Origin: Clostridium psychrophilum
Lineage (GTDB): Bacteria; Bacillota; Clostridia; Clostridiales; Clostridiaceae
Direction of reading: 5' to 3'
NCBI RefSeq assembly: GCF_018861705.1
Contig: NZ_JAHLEC010000003.1
Coordinates: 41,017 to 105,016 of the forward strand
Length of the DNA stretch: 64,000 nucleotides
Below are positions 26,768-35,683 of this stretch, one piece after another. Position numbers and translations under genes: made by a program. The notes under the pieces were generated by a model that saw only the letters and a program-made list of their open reading frames with translations, was not told where the DNA came from and did no database searches. Each line of letters begins with the position of its first letter. The stretch's first letter is position 1.

Positions 26768-28165
26768 TTAACAAGCTTCAGTGCCTTGTACTTTCACATG
26801 TAACTCTGGAATAATCTTCTTTGTAATCAATTCTAATTCTTCACTTTTCATTACAGTAGTTCTCCCAGTCTCATATTGCTCATCTACCCAATCTTTTATA
26901 ATATTAATTCTTTTATCTTTTTTAGATATTTTATCCGTTCCCTTTAATCTGAAGTAAGTATTGACCCAGGCTGCTATACCTGCATGCCCCGAGTGTTCAT
27001 TAACTGCAACTACTATTGGTCTGCCTAATATTTTTTCAGTATCAAATATATTGTATATTTCTTCATCTTTTAATATTCCATCAGCATGTATACCAGCTCT
27101 AGTTACATTAAATTCACTACCTACAAATGGTGTTTTAGGTGGAATACTATATTTAAACTCGCCTTCAAAATACTTACCAATTTCACTTATAAGCTTAAGA
27201 TTCATATTCTTTACATTTCCTCTTAATTGACCATACTCTATAATCATAGCCTCAAGTGGACAATTACCTGTTCTCTCGCCAATACCAAAAAGTGATGTAT
27301 TTATAGCAGCGCATCCATGAAGCCATGCTGTTGTAGCATTTGGAACTACATTATAAAAGTCATTATGTCCATGCCACTCAAGATATTCTGAAGGAACTCC
27401 GCCATACACTATCAATCCATTTATGATATGTTGTACACTCCTTGGTAACTCCGTTCCTGAGTATGGCAATCCAAGTCCCAATGTATCACAAGCTCTGATT
27501 TTAATCTTAATACCAGATTTTTTGGAAATTTCCATAAATCTTTGTACTAATGGTATTACAAATCCAAAAAAGTCAGCTCTAGTTATATCTTCAAGATGGC
27601 ATCTTGGAGTTATTCCATTTTCGATTGCTTCTTCAACCAATGAAACATACAAATCCATTGCCTCTTGCCTTGTTTTATTAAGTTTTTTAAATATATGATA
27701 ATCAGAACAGGACATAAGCATTCCTGTTTCCTTGAGTCCCATATCCTTCACCAACTTAAAATCTTCCTTGTTCGCTCTTATCCAAGAAGTTATCTCTGGG
27801 AATTTATATCCCCTTGCTAAACACTTCTTGACAGCATTTCTATCCTTTTCAGTATATAAGAAAAATTCAGTTTGTCTAATTATTCCAGAATTATTATCAA
27901 GTCTGTGTAGATAGTCAAATATTTTAACTATCTGCTTTTCAGTATAGGTATCCATTGATTGCTGACCATCTCTAAATGTAGTATCCGTAATCCAAATATC
28001 CTCAGGTATAGACATTGGAATTTGTTCACTTCCAAACACGATCTTAGGAATTTCTGAATATGGAAATATATCTTTAAACAACTTAGGTTGTTCTTCATTC
28101 TTTAGCATAAACTTTTTTGTTGCTAACTTAGGATCATTATTCTGTGTTGATTGAACTTTTTTCAT
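26768..28165 (-). CDS. Re-citrate synthase (DRE-TIM family)
   Basis: A 465-residue DRE-TIM metallolyase related to homocitrate and isopropylmalate synthases. Motifs are DTTFRDGQQS, HLEDITRADFFG, the metal-binding WHGHNDFYN and GERTGNCPLEA. In clostridia lacking an ordinary Si-citrate synthase, proteins of this type next to aconitase and isocitrate dehydrogenase make citrate from acetyl-CoA and oxaloacetate with Re stereochemistry (shown in C. kluyveri). The operon context here supports that reading over isopropylmalate or homocitrate synthesis. The ATG at 28165 has AGGAGG five bases upstream. Substrate assignment by context, about 80 percent sure. Confidence 0.82.
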   Translation of the reverse strand: MKKVQSTQNNDPKLATKKFMLKNEEQPKLFKDIFPYSEIPKIVFGSEQIPMSIPEDIWITDTTFRDGQQSMDTYTEKQIVKIFDYLHRLDNNSGIIRQTEFFLYTEKDRNAVKKCLARGYKFPEITSWIRANKEDFKLVKDMGLKETGMLMSCSDYHIFKKLNKTRQEAMDLYVSLVEEAIENGITPRCHLEDITRADFFGFVIPLVQRFMEISKKSGIKIKIRACDTLGLGLPYSGTELPRSVQHIINGLIVYGGVPSEYLEWHGHNDFYNVVPNATTAWLHGCAAINTSLFGIGERTGNCPLEAMIIEYGQLRGNVKNMNLKLISEIGKYFEGEFKYSIPPKTPFVGSEFNVTRAGIHADGILKDEEIYNIFDTEKILGRPIVVAVNEHSGHAGIAAWVNTYFRLKGTDKISKKDKRINIIKDWVDEQYETGRTTVMKSEELELITKKIIPELHVKVQGTEAC

Positions 28166-28451
28166 TTTTTCCTCCTTCTTATCCTGCTTATTTGGACCTT
28201 TAGTTACTTCATATGATTTTAGAATTTATGATTCTTGTGCATGTTAAAATTTCAATTTAATGCTAATTATATAGCTTTAAAATAGTTTTGTAAAGATGAT
28301 TTGCAATTTCACAACGTGTACACACCATTTTTTTCAATAATACCTTTAATGGAAAAATAGCCAATAACCGACTTAATTTTTATACTGTGTGTCAAGAATA
28401 TAATTATATCATGCTTTAAACAAATAGCGATATAATTATATTTATATATAA
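28166..28451. other. Upstream region of the half-TCA operon
   Basis: About 285 AT-rich bases that should contain the operon promoter. I see no coding frame. A TTGACA occurs near 28394 on the minus strand but lacks a matching -10 at standard spacing. Confidence 0.4.
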
Positions 28452-28485
28452 AAGGAGCCCACTAAATTTTCTTAGTAAACTCCTT
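28452..28485 (-). terminator. Strand-specific terminator of parMR-like operon
   Basis: AAGGAGTTTACTAA and TTAGTGGGCTCCTT pair in the minus-strand RNA using three G-U pairs. On the plus strand the same positions would be C-A mismatches, so it works mainly for the minus strand. Confidence 0.6.
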
Positions 28486-28546
28486 CTATTTATAGGAATA
28501 CTTTGTATAATCAATTTTAAAAATTAACATTTTTATATCTAAATTT

Positions 28547-28894
28547 TTATTTTTTTCTAAATCTTTTAAGATTACTTAACGCTTTAAGTGCTTCTTTACT
28601 TTTATCTTTATTGTCTTTATCACAAACACCTTCGTTCACAATCTTGTCATTAGGTGATATTTTGCTATTTTTTATATATTTTTTAACAATATCTTCTATT
28701 CCAATCTCTTGTTCTTTAGTAAAAGTACCCAGCCTTTCTTTTCTACCATAAAAATCTGATTTTATAAGCTCCTTTATTTTACTATTCCAGTTTTTATCAA
28801 GATATCCTGACTTATTTAATTCATTAAACAAGTTCTCATCTTGTTTACCAAAAACTATGGATTTTACACGTTTAAAAGTAACGTTATTATCCAT
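28547..28894 (-). CDS. ParR-like adaptor (putative)
   Basis: A 115-residue basic protein 16 bases downstream of a ParM-type actin. Its size, charge and position match ParR-type centromere-binding adaptors of type II plasmid partition systems; an N-terminal beta-strand plus helices (FKRVKSIVFGKQDENLFNELN) could form a ribbon-helix-helix, and the Lys/Arg-rich tail ends KRFRKK. ParR proteins are poorly conserved, so the assignment rests on context. The ATG at 28894 has GGTGAGGTG upstream. Confidence 0.6.
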   Translation of the reverse strand: MDNNVTFKRVKSIVFGKQDENLFNELNKSGYLDKNWNSKIKELIKSDFYGRKERLGTFTKEQEIGIEDIVKKYIKNSKISPNDKIVNEGVCDKDNKDKSKEALKALSNLKRFRKK

Positions 28895-28910
28895 TTTTTA
28901 TCACCTCACC

Positions 28911-29864
28911 TTAATCATTGAATGATAATTGGGCAACTTTATGAAATGAATTTGCATTTGCAAATCGAGGATTTTCTACAAATACAACATCATTTTTAAT
29001 ATATTTTTTAATATAATCCTTAAATGTGATTGCTCCACCACCGATTATAAAGACTTTATCAGCTTGTCCAATTTGTCTGTATTCAGCTTTAAGACTAGTA
29101 ATTATATCGTAAATGTAGTTATCTTTTAATGCATCTAATACAGACAAGTCGTGTGTTGCTCCATCCATATCTTTTACGTACCCCTTTTGGAGTATTCTTT
29201 CCATATCTTTTTCATTAATATTTATATCAAATTCTTCATTTAGGCGTCTAGAAAGTTTGCCAAAAATGTCTTTTGTACCATTAGGCATAGATGCATATAC
29301 GTCCTCAAGGTCCATGAAACTGTAGAAACTTACATCTATAGTGTAATGTCCAAAATCTATCACGACACTGTTAGGCAAGTCTTTAAACTCTTCCTCGTAC
29401 AAAAAAGGCATACCTGATGCTTGAGGAATAGTTGTTATATTGTTTATAGTTATAAGCTTCTCTTTTCCCCCATTAACACTAACTACTTGGTTATCACAAG
29501 CGCTTTTTATATATTGCTCAAAAGGTTCACATTGCTGGTTATAATATTGAATCGGTAATCCTACACATAGATTACACTGTACATTATCTACATGTTCGAA
29601 TGACGATTTATATATGGATGCTAATGTTAATACTTTTATTATCACTCTATCAATTTGATCTCTTACCTTGTTTATGCCCGACAACTTTTTACCTTGGTTT
29701 GTTATAGTATAGTATTTATCTCCAATCTTCACTTCAATAATTTCATCTGAAGCTACAGCTAACTTTTTACCTTCTAATACGCTACTTACAAAGCAGTTGT
29801 TAGATGAATCTTTCAATGCTGAATATCCATGGTCTTGTCCTAAAAAAAGAACCTGATTAATCAT
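28911..29864 (-). CDS. parM: ParM-family actin-like ATPase
   Basis: A 317-residue actin-fold protein. The phosphate-1 loop is FLGQDHGYSALK at the start, phosphate-2 is VIDFGHYTIDV near residue 166, and the adenosine motif FIIGGGAITFKDY is near 273. ParM proteins form dynamic filaments that push plasmid copies apart, with ParR bound to a parC site. The downstream ParR-like gene and upstream inverted repeats complete such a cassette. No replication gene accompanies it, and flanking genes look chromosomal, so it is likely a relic of an integrated plasmid or phage. The ATG at 29864 follows GGAGGAGGGGG. Confidence 0.83.
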   Translation of the reverse strand: MINQVLFLGQDHGYSALKDSSNNCFVSSVLEGKKLAVASDEIIEVKIGDKYYTITNQGKKLSGINKVRDQIDRVIIKVLTLASIYKSSFEHVDNVQCNLCVGLPIQYYNQQCEPFEQYIKSACDNQVVSVNGGKEKLITINNITTIPQASGMPFLYEEEFKDLPNSVVIDFGHYTIDVSFYSFMDLEDVYASMPNGTKDIFGKLSRRLNEEFDININEKDMERILQKGYVKDMDGATHDLSVLDALKDNYIYDIITSLKAEYRQIGQADKVFIIGGGAITFKDYIKKYIKNDVVFVENPRFANANSFHKVAQLSFND

Positions 29865-29931
29865 AATACCCCCTCCTCCTCTTATTTAAATATATATTTT
29901 AGTATTACTTAGTCATACTTTTATTACTTTT

Positions 29932-29963
29932 AAGGTAATAAAAATTATTACTTTTATTACCTT
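29932..29963. repeat. Inverted repeat 1 upstream of parM
   Basis: Perfect 12-base arms AAGGTAATAAAA and TTTTATTACCTT with an eight-base loop, 70 bases upstream of the parM start; a candidate parC/ParR operator. Confidence 0.65.
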
Positions 29964-29983
29964 ATAAATATACTACAAATTTG

Positions 29984-30023
29984 AATATATTACAATACTT
30001 TACAATAAATATTGTAATATATT
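29984..30023. repeat. Inverted repeat 2 upstream of parM
   Basis: Perfect 14-base arms AATATATTACAATA and TATTGTAATATATT with a 12-base spacer that itself repeats TTTACAATA-like sequence. Confidence 0.65.
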
Positions 30024-30076
30024 AATGTAGACAGAATATAACTAAGATATATGCACAGTTATATTCCGTCTACATT
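30024..30076. repeat. Inverted repeat 3 upstream of parM
   Basis: 20-base arms with one mismatch (AATGTAGACAGAATATAACT against AGTTATATTCCGTCTACATT), abutting repeat 2. It could also be a terminator for the converging remnant at 30114, but no T-run is present. Confidence 0.6.
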
Positions 30077-30113
30077 AAATGGTGTATGACTAATTTTTTA
30101 TATACTAATTAAA

Positions 30114-30300
30114 TTAAACTTTAAATTTGTCCACTGCGTTTTCTAGTTTATTCACTAACTGTTTTAAATCTTCTGCATTAATTTCTGCCTTGTTTATTGC
30201 TAACACTTCTTTAGAATATATTGGAGTCTGTTTAGTTATGTCATTTCTTTTTAAAATAACTTCATTTAATGTAGATATATCTAGTACCGTCTTTAAAAAT
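30114..30300 (-). pseudogene. C-terminal fragment of a methyl-accepting chemotaxis protein
   Basis: A frame with no proper start encodes the tail of a chemotaxis receptor (INAEDLKQLVNKLENAVDKF, then a stop at 30114). The preceding segment TLNEVILKRNDITKQTPIYS fits the same family end. The N-terminal sensor and most of the signalling domain are absent, so this is a truncated relic, adjacent to and convergent with the parM upstream region. Confidence 0.55.
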
Positions 30301-30375
30301 AGATTTTGTTTATTATATGATAAAAATATTTTATATATTATTCGAATTTTTTACAATTAATTGGAGGAATTTTAT

Positions 30376-31229
30376 ATGATTAAAAAATTAGCAAATGGTG
30401 AATTAGATATAACTGCCCTAGAAATTAAAGATGTTGTTGATATTAATTTACTACAAACCTTTCAGTAACACTTGCCACTGCAATGGCTATGGCAAGTGTT
30501 ACTGTAGATAAAGAAGGCAATCCTGTAATAGGTACAATATTAGGTGGACAAATTTTAACTTCAGCTCCAGAAGACTAGAAATATAGAAAAACAGCAAATG
30601 AGATTGGTGTTAATGAAGAAGGTTATATTGACGCAGTTAATAAGATAGTTTTAACCAGTGAAGAAAAAGTATCAGCAGCTGCAGAAGTGTTGTATATTGT
30701 AGCAAATTCACTTTCACAAGCGGGCTATGAAAAACTTAAACTAAGTACTATGTCTCAAACCCTCACTAACAACTTTAGTCAGATATCCTCAACTATGGAA
30801 GAACTCAGTGATTCTTCAGTAACTGTAACAAATAATCAACATAATTTAAGTGATGAAATCACTAATGTAAAAAAAATATCAACAGACATAAATGCAATAT
30901 TGGACTCTATAAAAAGTATAGCTGATGAAACAAAAATGCTCGGATTAAATGCAGCTATAGAAGCTGCTAGATCAGGGTATGCTGGTAGAGGTTTTGGTGT
31001 CGTTGCAACTGAAATAAGGGCCTTATCCCAAAGCTCAAAAGAAACTGCCGTTGAAATATTAGCTCTTACAACTAAAATACAAGAATCTGTTGATAAGACT
31101 ATTGAGACTTCTCATGCTACACTTGAAACAACAGAGCAACAATCATCTGCAATTCAAGAGGTTACTTCTAATCTAATGGAAGTTACAACTTTATCTGATG
31201 CATTAAATGCAATGGCAAATAATAAATAA
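30376..31229 (+). pseudogene. PocR-domain chemotaxis receptor, frameshifted
   Basis: Reconstructed product is a soluble PocR sensor (LEIKDVVDINLLQ, then ATAMAMASVTVDKEGNPV, ILGGQILTSAPED, ANEIGVNEEGY) joined to an MCP signalling domain (GLNAAIEAARSGYAGRGFGVV). The ATG at 30376 has GGAGG upstream. The gene is broken twice: a one-base deletion in a T-run at about 30462-30465 moves translation into a TAA at 30466, and an in-frame TAG lies at 30576. Internal initiation could still make the MCP half alone. PocR receptors are thought to sense small ligands in the cytoplasm. Confidence 0.8.
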
Positions 31230-31371
31230 CATTTAAACTCTAATTTAGTTCTATTTGCTTAAATTAACAATATTAAATATAATTTAATGTTAATCTATAC
31301 TTAATTGAACTTTTTTTCATTTTCATTTTAAGTAATATAAGTATTGGGATTATAAAGTATTTTAATTTTAT

Positions 31372-31482
31372 TTAGAACCTTTATGAAAGGTAGCAAACTT
31401 ATCAAAAGATAAGTTTGCTGTTCTAAAGGTCCCTTCATTTAATGGTAGCTAGACGTCGAAAAGCTATTTGTTACCCTAAACC
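31372..31482 (+). promoter_or_regulatory. Structured leader, possible decayed c-di-GMP-I (GEMM) riboswitch
   Basis: Located 80 bases upstream of the Myb-repeat gene. It contains GTAGCAAACTTATC-AAAA-GATAAG, then CTAAAGGTCC and ATGGTAGCTAG, in the order of GEMM-I landmarks (GCAAAC, GNRA-type P1 loop, CTAAGG, then the second hairpin). The conserved GACGCAAAGC segment is replaced by TTTGCTG, which instead makes a perfect 12-base stem. It may therefore be only a hairpin. Confidence 0.25.
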
Positions 31483-31565
31483 ATAGTAATTCTATTCAAT
31501 ATAAATTACGTTTAAAATAAAGTTTAATATGTTTTCAAACTAAATTTGAAGGGATGCTGATTTTA

Positions 31566-32519
31566 ATGAGTTGGAAAACGAAAGATGAAAGTTATTTATT
31601 AAATAACTGGGAAATTAAATCTTTGCCAGAAATTATGGAGTTCTTAGATAAAAGTCATGATAGTATTATACGGAAAGCTGGCAGAATGGGCTTAAATATA
31701 TGTAAGGACCCAAACAATAATCTAAAAAGAAAATGGACTATTATTGAAGATACCTATATGTTTAATAATTATAATTCTTTTCCCTTAGAAAAGTTAACAA
31801 AACATTTAAACAGAACTCGTCAAAGTATAGCAAAACGAGCTCAGTATCTTGAATTGAGTACAAAATTAAAACGATGGACCGAAGTTGAAATAAATTTTTT
31901 AAAAGAATATTGGGGCCTAATGACCATTCAAAACATTTCTAAAAAACTAAAAAGAACAATGACTGCAGTTTCATTAAAAGCATGTCAGTTACATTTAAGA
32001 GAGCAAATCATAGGTAATGGGTGCTTTTTAACAGCACCGTATATTAGTGATATTCTCAACATAAGAATTAGAACTATATATCACTATATGGTTAACGACC
32101 GATTGCATTTTAGAAAATTTCCAGTAGGAAAGATATTCAAATATCAGATATCTATCGATTCATTCTTGGAGTTTCTAGAAAACAATAATACCCTTTGGAA
32201 TAGTACTACTGCTAATATGAAAATTATAGGAGCTTATTATAGCTGTTATAACATGAAAAAGAATGAAATGTTTTCAATAACTACTTCATTGCCAACTTGG
32301 TTAAAAATCAAAATCCAATATGATTCCAGTAATATATTGCTTAACCACAATAATCTTAAATGGACTAATTTAGAAGATAAGTTGCTCTGTGACTTAAATA
32401 AAAGAGGTTGCTCATTAGATATCATTTCCGTAACACTACATAGAACTTCCTCTGCAATAAAAACTAGGATCTATGTGCTTGGCAATAATAACTTAAACGA
32501 TAAAAATCATTTAATATAA
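31566..32519 (+). CDS. Multi-Myb/SANT-repeat DNA-binding protein
   Basis: About 317 residues. Three consecutive Myb/SANT-like helix-turn-helix repeats of roughly 42 residues span positions 1-145, each with a tryptophan start, a central LPEIMEFLDKS or LEKLTKHLNRT-type turn and an SIxKRA helix. Residues about 155-210 look like an excisionase/MerR-type helix-turn-helix (FLTAPYISDILNIRIRTIYHY). A fourth Myb-like repeat starts KWTNLEDKLLCDLN near residue 265. Such proteins are typical of phages and mobile elements of Firmicutes; the target is unknown. The start at ATG 31566 is preferred over ATG 31554, which touches the AAGGG site. Confidence 0.7.
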   Translation: MSWKTKDESYLLNNWEIKSLPEIMEFLDKSHDSIIRKAGRMGLNICKDPNNNLKRKWTIIEDTYMFNNYNSFPLEKLTKHLNRTRQSIAKRAQYLELSTKLKRWTEVEINFLKEYWGLMTIQNISKKLKRTMTAVSLKACQLHLREQIIGNGCFLTAPYISDILNIRIRTIYHYMVNDRLHFRKFPVGKIFKYQISIDSFLEFLENNNTLWNSTTANMKIIGAYYSCYNMKKNEMFSITTSLPTWLKIKIQYDSSNILLNHNNLKWTNLEDKLLCDLNKRGCSLDIISVTLHRTSSAIKTRIYVLGNNNLNDKNHLI

Positions 32520-32603
32520 TTAGATATTTATCCAATATCTTAGAGTTGCTTCCCCATCTTCTTTTCCCATTTCAAGTTTTGAATCAATCAACTTAAATAT
32601 CAT
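32520..32603 (-). CDS. Possible 27-residue peptide
   Basis: Short frame MIFKLIDSKLEMGKEDGEAT with a strong GGAGGAG site six bases before the ATG at 32603. Upstream, a frame reading DTFTIKSGQNVIAFKLHIV ends by overlapping its start codon, as if two genes of a former operon are partly preserved. No family is recognised. Confidence 0.3.
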   Translation of the reverse strand: MIFKLIDSKLEMGKEDGEATLRYWINI

Positions 32604-32839
32604 AAAACTCCTCCTGTGGTTTGTTTAGTACAATATGCAGTTTAAATGCAATTACATTTTGTCCACTCTTGATTGTAAATGTATCTTATATCCATTCCCA
32701 CCATTGCCTATTCCCCTATAATCTCAAAACTTTCATAATTTTCATTATATAATTTACCTTTATAATAGTCTACATTTTATTAACATTAGCTTATGGCTTA
32801 TAAATTTACATAAATGTTAATGCTGTAGTAACTGTAAAT

Positions 32840-32877
32840 AAGAAATGTCGTGAAATAAATATCTCACGGCATTTCTT
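32840..32877 (-). terminator. Hairpin after the HEAT-like gene
   Basis: Arms AAGAAATGTCGTGA and TCACGGCATTTCTT with one G-U position, 45 bases past the stop at 32924. The T-run is weak (TTCTTATTT). Confidence 0.55.
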
Positions 32878-32923
32878 ATATAAACATATGAAATGCTTTT
32901 ATGTTAAATATTCTAGATAATAA

Positions 32924-33403
32924 TTATTTGTTTTGCGACTTGTTTTTGGGTTTGTTTTTTAAAACATTTAAAATCCATTCATCAAAACTACTCCCTCTAT
33001 CTCCCTCATATACATCATATGGTTCAGGATAAAGTTGCTTAAATTTCTCTTTAAACTTAGTTATTTCAAAACTTTCTTTTAATTCATTATCTACATTATA
33101 TAATTTTTTATTTATGTCTTTGATTAAATGTGCCTTGGGTTTACCTAGTTTCAAACGTTTACCATTCTTAGTTATGCCTAATGAATGAGTTGCACGAAGA
33201 GCTTCTTCTTTAACTTTAAATACTAAATCATGCATTGCTAATCTTGTTAATACATCTCGAGATTTTTGGCATTTCCAATTTTTCAACTCATTTACTGCTT
33301 CAAGTCTTTTTCTCCAATTAGCTTTATCATCTGCCATTTTAACTAACTCATTAATATTATTAGGAGTTTCTTTCTTAATTTCGCTCACTGACACCCAATA
33401 CAC
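32924..33403 (-). CDS. HEAT-repeat-like protein
   Basis: A small helical protein, about 159 residues. Residues about 20-75 form one HEAT-like pair (WRKRLEAVNELKNWK then SRDVLTRLAMHDLVFKVKEEA). The C-terminal half is charged, ending in Lys/Asn-rich sequence. The start is uncertain: GTG codons at 33403, 33394 and 33388 are all in frame, and GGCGGTG best fits 33394. HEAT repeats mediate protein contacts; no specific partner is visible. It is transcribed alone, between the Myb-repeat gene and the long intergenic region. Confidence 0.65.
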   Translation of the reverse strand: MYWVSVSEIKKETPNNINELVKMADDKANWRKRLEAVNELKNWKCQKSRDVLTRLAMHDLVFKVKEEALRATHSLGITKNGKRLKLGKPKAHLIKDINKKLYNVDNELKESFEITKFKEKFKQLYPEPYDVYEGDRGSSFDEWILNVLKNKPKNKSQNK

Positions 33404-34022
33404 CGCCTATTTTATTGATTTTCTATAATGTATATTAAAAAATATAATAAAATATAACTTTTAACTCAAATAAGTCCGTAAATAACAAAATATATCTAAA
33501 ATTCAATTTCACGTTATTTATTGTATCCTTATAACTATCCTATACCAACATAGTTGCCTTAATATATGTAATAAACATGGCTTAATTACTAAGGGATATT
33601 ATAGCAATATAATATTACATTATTATAAGTTATTAATATGTAATATAAAAGTTCATATATTATGTAATAATATATGAACGCTAGATATATAGTCAATCTA
33701 TATTATTTGGAATATTTTAAATTATATATAAATAATTTAAATAACTGAGTAATACAATACATTAAAAGGCCCTATAATGTGAGTTATTTTAAAGTAATAG
33801 CTTAAAAAAATAGTTTTTTTTCTATTTTTACAAGAAAATTCAAAATATAAGAACTATAATATAGGATATTACCAATAATGTGGGATGTATTAATTATTAT
33901 AGAGAGGATAACATTCTATTTTCATACTCCCAATAGCAAAATAATATATTGGAAAATTGCTTATTCGTTAAAAGTATATAAAGTTTTAATATTATAAATT
34001 TAGAAAAGGAGTCTAATTATTT
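33404..34022. other. 620-base AT-rich gap, no gene seen
   Basis: No open frame with a ribosome site, no clear hairpin-plus-T-run. A GGAGT site at its right end belongs to the decayed ATPase. Probably eroded former coding DNA. Confidence 0.4.
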
Positions 34023-35572
34023 ATGAAATCGCATGATAATATTTATAAACTTACTATTGTAGATGCATGTAAAGCAATGAATACAAGAGAGGCTGGGTTG
34101 ACATCATCTGAAGCAAATGACAAATAAAAGAAATATGGTAAGAATGCTATCATTGAAAAAAAGGGAACACCCACCATTATTATTTTCTTGTCAAACTTTA
34201 TTAGTTTAATGGCTATTTTATTATGGTTAAGTGGCATTGTTGCTTTTATGGCTGTGATGCCTGAACTAGGTATTGCTATTTGGCTAATTAATGTTATAAA
34301 TGGTGTTTTCAGTTTCTGGCAGGAATATCGTGCTAACAAGGCTACAGATGCTTTGAAAAAAATGCTTCCTTCATATGTTAGAGTCATCAAAGACAATAAG
34401 GAACAACAAATATTTGCTGAAAACCTAGTACCAGGAGATATTATGCACATTGAAGAAGGTGACAAGATATCTGCTGATGCACGTGTGCTGACAAGTAGCG
34501 ATCTTCAAGTTGATCAATCTACACTGACAGTGGTGATTACGGATTGACTGCTGAGAGTATTTCTAAACATATTGGTATTGTTAAAGATGAACACCCTAGG
34601 ATTATATCAGGTTTAGAATTAGGAACTATGCTAGATGCGCAGCTTAAAGAAGCATTGAAAAGTGAAGTTATTTTTGCCAGAGTTGCACCTGAACAAAAAT
34701 ACAGAGTAGTGTGTATGTTACAAAAAATGGGACATATTGTGGCTGTTACAGGTGATGGTGTTAATGATTCACCTGCACTAAAAAAAGCAGATATTGGTGT
34801 AGCTATGGGTATCTCCGGTACAGATGTTGCCAAGGAAGCTGCTGACATGATATTGACAGATGATAATTTTGCTTAAATTGTCAAAGCCATTGAACTAGGT
34901 CGCGTAGTGTACAGCAATATCAGAAAATTTCTTCTTTATATTTTTAACAGTAATATGTAAGAAGCAGTACCTTCAGTTGCATTTCTATTATCTAAGGGAT
35001 TGATACCACTGCCTTTGACCGTAATGCAGATACTATCAGTTGATCTTTGGACAGATATGTTACCAGCACTTGGACTTGGCACCGAATTACCAGAACGAGG
35101 TATAATGGATCGTCCACCTCGTTCACTAAAAGATACATTATTGAATAAAAGAACTATTATATTAGCATTTTGTTGGTATGGTCTATTTGAGTCGATTGTA
35201 TCAATGGGCGCATATTTCTTTGTAAACAAACTAAATGGTTGGCCAAATGTGCTACTTTCAAGTTCTGGATTAGTTTATAGACAAGCTACTACAATGGCAC
35301 TTGCAGCTATTGTTTTCTGCCAGATTGGCACAGTGCTATGTTGCCGTACTGAAAAGCAATCTATTTTTAAAATTGGGTTGTTTAGTAACAAAAGAGTATT
35401 GAAAGGAATTGCTTTTGAAATAGTGGTAATTACTGCACTTATCTATGTGCCATTTTTACAGGGTATTTTTCAAACTGCATCCATTGGTATTAAAGAATGG
35501 GCATTTCTAATTATTACTCCTTTACCTATTGTGTTCTTTGATGAGATTAGGAAATTAATTGCTCGTCATTAA
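34023..35572 (+). pseudogene. P-type cation-transporting ATPase, deleted and multiply interrupted
   Basis: The N-terminal cation-ATPase domain and first helices (FISLMAILLWLSGIVAFM), the actuator domain start (LVPGDIMHIEEGDKISADAR) and the C-terminal core ([20 protein letters not shown], then the transmembrane half to IARH) are all recognisable. Between STLTG-like sequence and GDYGLTAES, near 34530, some 350 residues including the DKTGT phosphorylation site are missing, and the frame changes. Stops lie at 34125 (TAA), 34874 (TAA) and 34958 (TAA). The start codon keeps a good AAAAGGAG site. Clearly non-functional. Confidence 0.92.
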
Positions 35573-35683
35573 CTTTAGAACAAAAATACTGAAAAAATTA
35601 ACTAGGCCTCACAAATAACACCAACGCTCATATAATCGTACAAGGATTGAGAATATAGAAAGGATATGTGAATATAGTTGAAT

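Noticed and set aside
34043..34848. Two minus-strand frames over the ATPase remnant
   Set aside because: They are antisense to conserved ATPase motifs and lack ribosome sites.
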